This document shows positions 34,499-41,846 of a stretch of DNA of 41,953 nucleotides, one piece after another. This stretch comes from Alphaproteobacteria bacterium (lineage in GTDB: Bacteria > Pseudomonadota > Alphaproteobacteria > SHVZ01). Position 1 is the stretch's first letter. Every line of letters begins with the position of its first letter. Made by a program: the position numbers and the translations under genes. Location: the NCBI GenBank assembly GCA_016869285.1, contig VGEN01000024.1, forward strand, positions 1-41,953, written 5' to 3'. The notes beneath the pieces were generated by a model. The model ran no database searches and had not been told where the DNA came from. It saw only the letters and a program-made list of their open reading frames with translations.

Positions 34499-35899
34499 TC
34501 AGAAGGCATATCCCAATCCGATCGTGCCGCTCGTATTCGTGTACATGTAGTTGGCCACGGAGGATCTCACCCATTGCTGGGTGAGTTGCAGATTTACCGA
34601 CCAGCTGTCGAAAAAGCGCATTGAAAGGCCCGCCCCGAGAGACCATTCCCGATCGTAGCGCGTGGTCGAAGGATCCACCGTCGTGTCGACGCCGTCGTAG
34701 TAGCGAAGCGTCCGGCCGCCGCCGAGGTTCGCGACCCAAGGCTGCCGGGTCAGCGCGAATGGCGAGGCGAACTGGCGGAGATAGGTGACCTCGCCCGCAT
34801 ACTCGAGGTTTCGCTCGGATTCCGCCTTGGCGTTGGCGAAGGTGATGGTGCCACCTAAGCGCAGCACGTCCTGGGACCCAAGCACATGGCGGGTGCCGAG
34901 GCGTGCGCTGTGCTCCCACCCATCCTTGTCGGCGACGGTCGTGCGCGCCTCCGACACATGAAAGCGCCGGAACCGCGACTTGAGTTCGGCCTCGATGCCG
35001 AAGATCGGTGTCACCGCCATGTCGGCCGAGATCCCGCCGCCATAGCTGACGAAGTAGCGGGAGTCGTCGAGGGTCACTGCGCTTCCCAGCACAAAGGGGC
35101 GAAGCATCAGGCTGTTGTCCTCGCCGAAGCGAAGCCGGGGCCCGAGATCAGCTTGCACCACCTGGAGGTCGAGCGAGGAGACGTCCTGTTGGCGCGTCCC
35201 GTAGACCTGCAGTCCGGCATCGAGCGTGTCACGAGCCTGGGTACCGAGGTCGTAGGCGAAGGTCAGCGAGGCCTGCGCATAGGCGTTCCAGCCCGAGCGC
35301 TTCTGCGAGGCCGGGTCGAGCGTCGCGTCGAGGCCGAACAGCTTGACGACGCCGGCGGAGTTCGCCGCGTTCGCATTAGACTGCCAGCGCAGGCCGGTCT
35401 GCGCGGTGAAGGCGAACGTCGTTGCCGAAAGCCGTTTTTCGATCTCGACCAGGTTCTCCCGGGTCGAGGCGCGGACATCCGCGGGAACGTCGTCGGACTT
35501 CGCCACATCCTCGAAATAGCCGCGCGCGATCTGGTAGGAACCGAGCCGCATGTAGAGAAGCCCGAGCTCGTAGCGGATGCGCGTCAGGCGAGGGTTGAAG
35601 ATCAGGAGCCGCTCGAAGGCCGAAACCGCACCTTCGAGGTCGCCGGCGGCCATCGCCAGCTCGGCGAAGCGAAAGGTGAGGTCGAGGTTGGCCGGATCCG
35701 CCATCATCGACCGAAAGGCGCTGTTGTAATCGGTCGGCAGCGCCGGACGCGGCGCGGCCGGCACTACCTGGGCAACCGGAGGGAGAGCGTTGCCGGGGAT
35801 CAGCCGCCAATCGGGAGTCTGCGCGGCCACGGGCGTGGCCAGCATCTTAGTCGATGCCGTGAGGCCGACTATGAGAACGCGCCACATCTCACCGATCAC
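34499..35899 (-). CDS. Slam-like outer-membrane translocator (TPR plus beta-barrel)
   Basis: A protein of 466 residues. The start is a GTG at 35899 with GAGGAG five bases upstream; an ATG four codons later is possible. The signal peptide ends near VAA (residue 26). A TPR-like helical region covers about 60-155 and includes DLEGAVSAFERLLIFNPRLTR, then RYELGLLYMRLGSYQIARGYFEDV. From about 165 an even alternation of polar and hydrophobic residues begins (LRWQSNANAAN) and continues as a long barrel to the last residue in GTIGLGYAF, with the C-terminal Phe expected of BAM substrates. TPR followed by a DUF560-type barrel is the layout of Slam, the type XI secretion translocator. It could also be another TPR-porin; the adjacent barrel-ended secreted protein favours Slam. 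Confidence 0.72.
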   Translation of the reverse strand: MIGEMWRVLIVGLTASTKMLATPVAAQTPDWRLIPGNALPPVAQVVPAAPRPALPTDYNSAFRSMMADPANLDLTFRFAELAMAAGDLEGAVSAFERLLIFNPRLTRIRYELGLLYMRLGSYQIARGYFEDVAKSDDVPADVRASTRENLVEIEKRLSATTFAFTAQTGLRWQSNANAANSAGVVKLFGLDATLDPASQKRSGWNAYAQASLTFAYDLGTQARDTLDAGLQVYGTRQQDVSSLDLQVVQADLGPRLRFGEDNSLMLRPFVLGSAVTLDDSRYFVSYGGGISADMAVTPIFGIEAELKSRFRRFHVSEARTTVADKDGWEHSARLGTRHVLGSQDVLRLGGTITFANAKAESERNLEYAGEVTYLRQFASPFALTRQPWVANLGGGRTLRYYDGVDTTVDPSTTRYDREWSLGAGLSMRFFDSWSVNLQLTQQWVRSSVANYMYTNTSGTIGLGYAF

Positions 35900-35939
35900 G
35901 CAAGCTCCTCTCTGCTTGTCGCGCCCGCCGCTAAGTCCT

Positions 35940-35968
35940 TTAATACCAGAAGGAGACGCCGCCTTCTA
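35940..35968 (-). promoter_or_regulatory. Candidate promoter of the Slam-FecR-cyclase operon
   Basis: On the minus strand TATTAA (35945-35940) is preceded by TG one base away, an extended -10 form, with TAGAAG (35968-35963) 17 bases upstream as a weak -35. The GTG start follows about 40 bases later. The 74-bp gap after the ABC-transporter ATPase gene is the natural place for a promoter. Confidence 0.38.
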
Positions 35969-35973
35969 CCGCC

Positions 35974-36972
35974 TCAGGCGACCGCTTGAGCCGATTCCGG
36001 AGGGACGAGATGGCAGGCCGTCATGTGCTCCCCGGCCGCGACAGGGACAAGCGGCGGCTCAACCTTGCGGCAGACATCTTGGGCGATGGGGCACCGGGTG
36101 TGGAAACGGCAGCCGGTGGGCGGGTTGATCGGGCTGGGCACGTCGCCCTTGAGCACGATCCGCTCGCGCCGCCCCCTCGCCTTCGGCACCGGGATCGCCG
36201 AGAGCAGCGCCTGGGTATAGGGGTGCTTCGGAGCGGCGTAGAGCTGACGCTTGGGCGCGATCTCGACGATCTTGCCGAGATACATGACCGCGACCCGGTC
36301 GGAGATGTGCCGGACGACGCCAAGGTCGTGCGAGATGAAGAGATAGGTGAGCTTGAACTCGGCTTGCAGGTCCTGCAGCAGGTTCACCACCTGCGCCTGG
36401 ATCGAGACGTCGAGCGCCGAAACCGGCTCGTCGCAGACGATCAGCTTCGGATTGAGGGCAAGCGCACGCGCGATGCCGATGCGCTGGCGCTGGCCGCCGG
36501 AGAATTCGTGCGGGTAGCGCTCGGCATGAAACGAGGCGAGCCCGACCAGGTTGAGCAGCTCGACCACGCGCTTCTTCACCGTCGGGCCGAAGCGCTCCCC
36601 ATGGATCACCATCGGCTCCGCGACGATTTCTTCGACAGTGAGCCTCGGATTGAGGCTTCCGTACGGGTCCTGAAAGATGATCTGCATCTCGCGGCGGAGC
36701 GGCCGCATCTCCGCCGGAGGCAGTCCGACGATGTCCTGACCGTTGATCAGGATGCGGCCCTTGCTCGGCTCGATCAGCCGGAGGACCAGCCGGCCGGTCG
36801 TTGTCTTGCCGCAGCCGGACTCGCCGACAAGGCCCAGCGTCTCGCCGGCACCGATCGCAAATGAGATGTCGTCGACCGCGCGCACGGCGCCGACCTGGCG
36901 CGGCACGATGAAGCCCTCGAAGATCGGGAAGTGCTTGGTGAGGTTCCGGACCTCGAGCAAGGGCGCGGTCAT
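35974..36972 (-). CDS. Oligopeptide-type ABC transporter ATPase (OppF/DppF)
   Basis: An ATP-binding subunit of 332 residues. It has Walker [11 protein letters not shown]-loop [10 protein letters not shown], signature [14 protein letters not shown], Walker [13 protein letters not shown] and switch His in FISHDLGVV. The C-terminal oligopeptide/HPY extension contains [15 protein letters not shown], whose cysteines bind an Fe-S cluster in characterised relatives. It pairs with the OppD-like ATPase, whose stop it overlaps by four bases. The order binding protein, permease, permease, ATPase D, ATPase F is the standard layout. The ligand may be a peptide, nickel complex, opine or glycoside. Confidence 0.92.
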   Translation of the reverse strand: MTAPLLEVRNLTKHFPIFEGFIVPRQVGAVRAVDDISFAIGAGETLGLVGESGCGKTTTGRLVLRLIEPSKGRILINGQDIVGLPPAEMRPLRREMQIIFQDPYGSLNPRLTVEEIVAEPMVIHGERFGPTVKKRVVELLNLVGLASFHAERYPHEFSGGQRQRIGIARALALNPKLIVCDEPVSALDVSIQAQVVNLLQDLQAEFKLTYLFISHDLGVVRHISDRVAVMYLGKIVEIAPKRQLYAAPKHPYTQALLSAIPVPKARGRRERIVLKGDVPSPINPPTGCRFHTRCPIAQDVCRKVEPPLVPVAAGEHMTACHLVPPESAQAVA

Positions 36973-37997
36973 CGCGCCACTCCATCGATCGCCGGCATAG
37001 CCGCGGCTGGGCGATAGTCAGCGTGGCGGATGCAAGCGGCCAGGTGGCCGGCGGTGACGGGGATCAGCGGCGGCAGCCCGGCGGCGCATTCGTCGCGCGC
37101 ATAGCCGCAACGAGGTTGGAATCGACAACCGGGCGGCAGCTCGTGCGGGCTCGGCAATGTGCCGGGGATCGCGGTCAGCCGATGCACATCGGCATCGAGA
37201 TCGGGAATGCTGGCAAGCAGTCCCTCGGTATAGGGATGCGCCGGCCGCTCGAACACGTTCTCGACACCGGAATGCTCGACCGTGCGTCCGGCATACATGA
37301 CCAGCACGCGGTCGGCGAACTCGGCGACGACGCCCATGTTATGGGTGATGATGATCACCGCCATCCGGAACTCCTCCTGGAGCTGGCGGAGGAGATCGAG
37401 GATCTGTGCCTGGATGGTGACGTCGAGCGCCGTGGTCGGCTCATCGGCAAGCAGCAGCTTCGGATTGCAAGAGAGCGCCATCGCGATCATCACGCGCTGT
37501 CGCATGCCGCCGGAGAGCTGGTGCGGGTAGTCGGCGAGCCGCCTCTCGGCCGAGGGAATGCCGACCTTGTTCAGCATCTCGATGGCGCGGTCGCGTGCCG
37601 CCGCCGGGCTCACCTTCTCGTGCCAGCGCACGGCCTCGGTCAGCTGATCGCCGATGGTGAAAACCGGATTCAGCGAGGTCATCGGTTCCTGGAAGATCAT
37701 CGAGATTTCGGCGCCGCGGATATTGCGCATCTCGTTCGGCGGTTTCTTCAAGAGATCGGCGCCCTCGAACAGGATCTCGCCGGCGACCACACGGCCCGGC
37801 GGCTGCGGCAAGAGGCCCATGATCGCGAGCGCCGTGACGCTCTTGCCGGATCCGGACTCTCCGACGATGCCGAGTACCTCGCCCGCGTGGAGGTCGAAAG
37901 AAAGGCTGTCGACCGCTCTCGCCAGCCCCTGATCGGTGCCGAACTCGATCGACAGACCACGGACGGAGAGCAGCGGCGGAGCTGCGGCCACATCCAT
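36969..37997 (-). CDS. Oligopeptide-type ABC transporter ATPase (OppD/DppD)
   Basis: The second ATPase of the importer, 342 residues, with Walker [18 protein letters not shown]-loop [12 protein letters not shown], signature [15 protein letters not shown], Walker [13 protein letters not shown] and switch His in IITHNMGVV. The C-terminal domain shows [15 protein letters not shown], the same cysteine pattern as its partner. It starts six bases downstream of the permease gene stop. All nucleotide-binding residues are intact, so the ABC dimer should be functional. Confidence 0.92.
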   Translation of the reverse strand: MDVAAAPPLLSVRGLSIEFGTDQGLARAVDSLSFDLHAGEVLGIVGESGSGKSVTALAIMGLLPQPPGRVVAGEILFEGADLLKKPPNEMRNIRGAEISMIFQEPMTSLNPVFTIGDQLTEAVRWHEKVSPAAARDRAIEMLNKVGIPSAERRLADYPHQLSGGMRQRVMIAMALSCNPKLLLADEPTTALDVTIQAQILDLLRQLQEEFRMAVIIITHNMGVVAEFADRVLVMYAGRTVEHSGVENVFERPAHPYTEGLLASIPDLDADVHRLTAIPGTLPSPHELPPGCRFQPRCGYARDECAAGLPPLIPVTAGHLAACIRHADYRPAAAMPAIDGVAR

Positions 37998-38003
37998 GCT
38001 CCG

Positions 38004-38897
38004 TCAGTCCTGCGAAATCTTCAGGCGCGGGTCGAGCACGTCGCGAAGCCCGTCCCCCAGGAGATTGAGGCTGAGCACGGTCGTGGCAAGCGCTAAGCCT
38101 GGGATCAGCGTGATCCAGGCGGCATCGCGGATGTACTGACGGCCCTCGGCAATCATGTTGCCCCAGGTCGGGGTTGGCGGCGGCGAACCCAATCCGAGGA
38201 AGCTCAAGGTCGCCTCTGTCACGACGGCGAAGGCAAAGACGAAGGTCAGCTGGACGATCAGCGGCGCCATGCAATTCGGCAGGACGTGCTTGCGCAGGAT
38301 ACGCCAGTTGCTCGCGCCCATTGCGAGCGCCGCCTGCACGAACTCCATCTCGCGCACGACCAGGACCGAAGCGCGCACGATGCGCGCCGTACGCGGGATG
38401 TAGACGGCGGCCAGCGCGATTGCCGCGGTCATGCTGGAGGGACCGAGCGCCGCAGCGATGCCGAGCGCAAGTAGGATAGGCGGAAACGCCATCAACGCAT
38501 CTGTCACGCGCATCAGGACGTTGTCGAGGCGGCGGAAATAGCCGGAGGCCGCGCCGAGCGCGACGCCGAACACGGCATTCATGACGACTACCGCAAGCCC
38601 TATTGCGAGCGACAGCCGCGCCCCGTGCACAATGCGCGCATAGATACTGCGGCCGAGATTGTCGGTGCCGAAGAGGAACTCTCCGCCCGGCGGCCTGAAG
38701 CGGAAGCGGATCGCCATGCGATTGGGATCGGCGGTGGTGATCCAGTCGGCGAAGACCGCGACGAAGACGATGATCGCGAACAGCGCCGCACCAACAACGA
38801 AGGCCTTGTGCCGTATCAGCCGGCGGACGACCGGGTAGCGCTGCAGGAAGGTGCGCTTGCGGACCGCAACCGCGGCGGCATCAACGGCCGTGGTCAT
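38004..38897 (-). CDS. Oligopeptide-type ABC transporter permease (DppC/OppC)
   Basis: An inner-membrane permease of 297 residues. It has an N-terminal cytoplasmic tail, a first helix AFVVGAALFAIIVFVAVFA, then the DppC-type periplasmic segment FLFGTDNLGRSIYARIVHG, and the BPD_transp core with the EAA loop ALAMGASNWRILRKHVLPN. It ends DGLRDVLDPRLKI as usual in the family. The start overlaps the dppB-like stop by 17 bases, suggesting coupled translation; a slightly later start is possible. Confidence 0.92.
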   Translation of the reverse strand: MTTAVDAAAVAVRKRTFLQRYPVVRRLIRHKAFVVGAALFAIIVFVAVFADWITTADPNRMAIRFRFRPPGGEFLFGTDNLGRSIYARIVHGARLSLAIGLAVVVMNAVFGVALGAASGYFRRLDNVLMRVTDALMAFPPILLALGIAAALGPSSMTAAIALAAVYIPRTARIVRASVLVVREMEFVQAALAMGASNWRILRKHVLPNCMAPLIVQLTFVFAFAVVTEATLSFLGLGSPPPTPTWGNMIAEGRQYIRDAAWITLIPGLALATTVLSLNLLGDGLRDVLDPRLKISQD

Positions 38898-39834
38898 AGC
38901 GTACCCTGGGATCGAAGTAGGCGTAGAGCACGTCGACGAGGATGTTGAGCAGCAGCAGCGACCAGGCGACGAGCAGCAGCCCGCCCTGGATCATCGGGTA
39001 GTCGCGCCGAAGAACAGCCGATCCCAGCAGCGAGCCGACGCCCGGCACCGAGAACACCGACTCGATGACCAGGGAGCCCGAGAGCAGCACGCTGAAGATG
39101 ATGCCGATCACGGTGATGACCGGGATCATCACGTTCTTGAAGGCGTGCTTGCCGATCACCACGAATTCGGGGAGTCCTTTAGCCCGGGCAGTGCGGATGT
39201 AGTCCTGGCGCAGAACTTCGAGCATGGTCGAACGCGTGATGCGCGCGAGCAGCCCGATCTGCAGCAGCGCCAGTGACACGGCCGGCATCGTCGAGGTCCT
39301 GAGCCACCCGTAGAAACTCTCCTGCCAGGGCACGTAGCCGCCGGTCGGCAGCCAGCCGAGATGCACGGAGAAGAGAATGATCAGCATGAGGCCGAGCCAG
39401 AAATTGGGCAGCGACACGCCGATCAGCGCGAAGATCATGGCGCCCTGGTCCGCCCAGCCGTTGCGGTTGAGCGCAGCGACGACGCCGCAGGCGAGTCCTA
39501 TCAGGAGCGTCAGGACCATCGAGTAGAGCGCGATCGACAGCGACACCGGGATGCGCTCGATCGTCGCCTCCAGAACCGGCTTGCCGAGCAGCAGCGAGGT
39601 GCCGAGATCGCCTTGCGCCAAGCCTGCATAGAACTTCCACATCTGCACATGAAATGGCTGGTCGAGGCCGAGGTTCTGGCGGATGACGTCGAGCTCGGCC
39701 GGCGTAGCCGACGGCCCACCGATCAGCGTCGCCGGGTCGCCTGGAACCAGCTTCATGATGCCGAACGAAATCACGCTGACCAGAATCAGCACCGGGATCG
39801 ACTGGATCAGTCGCGCGACGATATAGCGACCCAT
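38881..39834 (-). CDS. Oligopeptide-type ABC transporter permease (DppB/OppB)
   Basis: A permease of 317 residues starting MGRYIVARLIQSIPVLILVS, typical of DppB, with about six helices. Conserved stretches are MKLVPGDPA, LGLDQPFHVQMWKF, the EAA loop YIRTARAKGLPE with KHAFKNVMIPVITVIG, and the end LVDVLYAYFDPRVRY. It forms the channel with the DppC-like protein. In the transcript it follows the binding-protein gene after a 93-base gap that contains a very stable hairpin. Confidence 0.92.
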   Translation of the reverse strand: MGRYIVARLIQSIPVLILVSVISFGIMKLVPGDPATLIGGPSATPAELDVIRQNLGLDQPFHVQMWKFYAGLAQGDLGTSLLLGKPVLEATIERIPVSLSIALYSMVLTLLIGLACGVVAALNRNGWADQGAMIFALIGVSLPNFWLGLMLIILFSVHLGWLPTGGYVPWQESFYGWLRTSTMPAVSLALLQIGLLARITRSTMLEVLRQDYIRTARAKGLPEFVVIGKHAFKNVMIPVITVIGIIFSVLLSGSLVIESVFSVPGVGSLLGSAVLRRDYPMIQGGLLLVAWSLLLLNILVDVLYAYFDPRVRYDHGR

Positions 39835-39877
39835 TCCCTGCTCTCAAATGCTCCCGCAGCGGCCGCGCATACAGGAA

Positions 39878-39902
39878 GCGGGCGGCCGCGACGGCCGCCC
39901 GC
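39878..39902. promoter_or_regulatory. Perfect 11-bp hairpin between binding-protein and permease genes
   Basis: GCGGGCGGCCG (39878-39888) and CGGCCGCCCGC (39892-39902) are exact reverse complements with a 3-base loop. It lies 25 bases after the stop of the solute-binding-protein gene and 43 bases before the permease start. There is no T-run after it on the minus strand (it continues TTCCTGTATG), so partial termination or protection of the upstream mRNA against 3' exonucleases is more likely than full termination. Confidence 0.75.
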
Positions 39903-39927
39903 CCCCCAAACGATCTCTATACGGCCT

Positions 39928-41502
39928 TTAGCCTTTGAACCAGACGTTGGAGACGCGCGGGATGCGGAAAGGCTTGAAGTCCTCCACATTGGCGCGCACG
40001 GCCTGCACCTTGGTCAACGACCCGAAAGGTAGCGCCAGTACCTGATCGAGGACGCGAGCCTGCATGCGGGCGAAGGCAGCCTTGCGATCATCGAGCGACT
40101 TCGAGTCCACCAGAGCGTTCCAGTGCGTCATCAGCTCCGCGTCCGGTACGTTGCCCTTCGGCTTGTACGTATTGAACGGGTGCGAGTGGAAGCGCAGCGG
40201 CTCGGCGCCGCCGAGCGAGGTGTTGGTGCCGTAGCCGGTGAAGAAGAAGTTCCAGCCGTCGGTGGTGTTCTGCTGCTTCTGCACGGAAGCCGGCCAGTCC
40301 ATGACCATGAGCTCAACATTCATGCCGACGGCCTTGAGCTGCTCGCTCATAACCAGCGCGGCCGTGTACATGTTGGTGTAGTCCTGGTTGGTCAGCAGGA
40401 TGAGCTTTTCGCCCTTGTAGCCTCCCTCGGCCAGCAGCTTCTTGGCCTTGTCCTTGTTCTTCTGATTGTAGGTTTCCTTGCCAGCCTCGGTGTAGAAGGC
40501 TTGGCCCGGATACTGGAAACCGATGTTGAGGCGATAAGCGCCGTCGGTCGCCGCCTCCATGATCTCTTCCATATCGAGCGCCGCCTGGATCGCCTGACGG
40601 ACCTTGAGATTATCCGTCGGCGGGAATGACAGGTTCGGCGTCGCGATCTGGACCCAGAAATTACTCAGCGGCTTGAGGACAATGTTCTTGTTGTCCTTGA
40701 GCCGCGACTGAGCTTTGGCCGGCAGATCCTCAACGCCGTGGAACTCGCCGGTCTCAAGGCCAGCGACGCGGGCGCCGGGCTCGGTGACGATACGGAACGT
40801 CACGGTATCGAAGCAGGCAACCTTGTAGCCGCCGAAGCCGTTCGTCGTCAGCATCCGCCTGTCCGGCGTATAGCCGGCATAGCGCTTCACCCTGACATGG
40901 CTGTCGGCGATGAACTCGACAAACTCCCAGGGTCCGGTGCCGACGGTCTTGAGCTGCATCGCCGCCGCATCAGTATTCTCGCGCGGCACGATGACGATCG
41001 GCACCGAGAAGGAACTCAGGTTCTCGAGGAAGGTCGGCTGCGCCTGCTTCATCTTGATGACGAAGGTCTGGGCGTCCGGCGCTTCCCACTTCTCGACCGG
41101 GTCGAGCATGCCCTTGAGGATGCCGACCTTCTTATAGCGGTCGAACGAGGCCACGACGTCGTCCGAGGTCATCGGCTTGCCGTTGTGGAACTTGACGCCC
41201 TGGCGGAGCTTGAAGGTGTACATCATGCCATCAGGGGCCTCGACGACCTCCTGGGCGAGCTCCGGGATCGGGCTCATGTTCTCGTCGCGGGTCATCAGCG
41301 ACTCGAACATGTTCATGGCGACGTTACGGGTCGAGATCGTCGACGAGGTGTGCTGGTCGAGGCTGTTGACCTTCGCTTCCTGGGCGAAAACGAAGTTGCC
41401 GCCGGTTTTCCCACAGGAAAACTGCTGGGCGGCGACCGGCCCGGCGGCCAGCGCCAGGGCCGAAACGGTCCCGAGCACTATATTATAGTGTGTCAGACGC
41501 AT
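39928..41502 (-). CDS. ABC transporter substrate-binding protein, family 5
   Basis: A periplasmic receptor of 524 residues of the SBP_bac_5 (peptide, nickel, opine, glycoside) family. It has a signal peptide ending AAGPVAA (about 1-25). Domain landmarks are MNMFESLMTRDENMSPIPELA, YTFKLRQGVKFHNGKPMTSDDV (the family signature) and LKVRQAIQAALDMEEIM. AAGGAGG four bases before the ATG is an excellent ribosome site, in keeping with high expression. It is the first gene of the importer operon that continues with two permeases and two ATPases. Ligand not predictable from sequence. Confidence 0.93.
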   Translation of the reverse strand: MRLTHYNIVLGTVSALALAAGPVAAQQFSCGKTGGNFVFAQEAKVNSLDQHTSSTISTRNVAMNMFESLMTRDENMSPIPELAQEVVEAPDGMMYTFKLRQGVKFHNGKPMTSDDVVASFDRYKKVGILKGMLDPVEKWEAPDAQTFVIKMKQAQPTFLENLSSFSVPIVIVPRENTDAAAMQLKTVGTGPWEFVEFIADSHVRVKRYAGYTPDRRMLTTNGFGGYKVACFDTVTFRIVTEPGARVAGLETGEFHGVEDLPAKAQSRLKDNKNIVLKPLSNFWVQIATPNLSFPPTDNLKVRQAIQAALDMEEIMEAATDGAYRLNIGFQYPGQAFYTEAGKETYNQKNKDKAKKLLAEGGYKGEKLILLTNQDYTNMYTAALVMSEQLKAVGMNVELMVMDWPASVQKQQNTTDGWNFFFTGYGTNTSLGGAEPLRFHSHPFNTYKPKGNVPDAELMTHWNALVDSKSLDDRKAAFARMQARVLDQVLALPFGSLTKVQAVRANVEDFKPFRIPRVSNVWFKG

Positions 41503-41524
41503 GGTGCCTCCTTGTTCCCCGCTA

Positions 41525-41549
41525 CCAGGCCGCGAAATCGCGGCCCTGG
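41525..41549. promoter_or_regulatory. Palindrome in the leader of the ABC importer operon
   Basis: GGCCGCG (41528-41534) pairs with CGCGGCC (41539-41545) across a 4-base AAAT loop. The stem is extended by CCA/TGG outside one bulged base. It lies 22 bases upstream of the binding-protein start, just after a candidate transcription start, so it could be an operator or a 5'-end mRNA hairpin. Confidence 0.45.
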
Positions 41550-41564
41550 ACTTGTTTTCCGATC

Positions 41565-41594
41565 AGCCTAACGAAGAGGCGGAGGCCCGCACAA
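41565..41594 (-). promoter_or_regulatory. Weak candidate promoter of the ABC importer operon
   Basis: On the minus strand TTGTGC (41594-41589) and TAGGCT (41570-41565) are 18 bases apart, each with about 3 of 6 consensus matches. Transcription would start near 41558, giving a leader of about 55 bases with the palindrome at its beginning. Confidence 0.33.
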
Positions 41595-41656
41595 GGCGAA
41601 AACGCCGCCGGCGACCGGCTTGCCGGCCGGGGCAGAGAAAGCTAGAGAGGCGCCAG

Positions 41657-41702
41657 GGACGGGCGGCCGAACGGTTCAAGGCACCGGTCTTGAAAATCGC
41701 CG
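41657..41702 (+). pseudogene. Decayed 5' part of a tRNA-Ser(UGA) copy
   Basis: From 41657 the sequence follows the intact tRNA-Ser 68 bases downstream at about 38 of 46 positions by eye, through the acceptor 5' strand, the D arm (GGCCGAACGGTTCAAGGC) and the anticodon loop (CTTGAAA, UGA). After about 41702 the likeness ends: there is no matching variable arm, T arm or acceptor 3' strand. The anticodon stem has lost pairing. It cannot make a functional tRNA and is best read as a remnant of a tandem duplication. Confidence 0.75.
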
Positions 41703-41724
41703 GGAGAACGAAGGTCTAGGCTAA

Positions 41725-41814
41725 GGATGGGTGGCCGAGCGGTTTAAGGCAGCAGTCTTGAAAACTGCCGTGGCGGCAACGTCACCGTGGGTTCGAATCC
41801 CACCCCATCCGCCA
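41725..41814 (+). tRNA. tRNA-Ser (anticodon UGA)
   Basis: This is a full class II tRNA of 90 bases including the encoded CCA. Acceptor GGATGGG (41725-41731) pairs with CCCATCC (41804-41810), with discriminator G. The anticodon stem GCAGT/ACTGC encloses the loop CTTGAAA with anticodon TGA at 41759-41761. The long variable arm (about 41770-41786) identifies serine. The T arm is GTGGG-TTCGAAT-CCCAC. It reads UCA and other UCN codons. It is divergent from the ABC importer operon; no terminator hairpin is visible before the IS that begins 32 bases on. Confidence 0.97.
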
Positions 41815-41846
41815 CTAGAAAGCGAGAAATCCCGTAAAATTTGGAT

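Noticed and set aside
41725..41846. Phage or island attachment site at the tRNA-Ser 3' end
   Set aside because: No second copy of the tRNA 3' end was noticed in the window. The upstream partial copy is of the 5' half, and no integrase is near.
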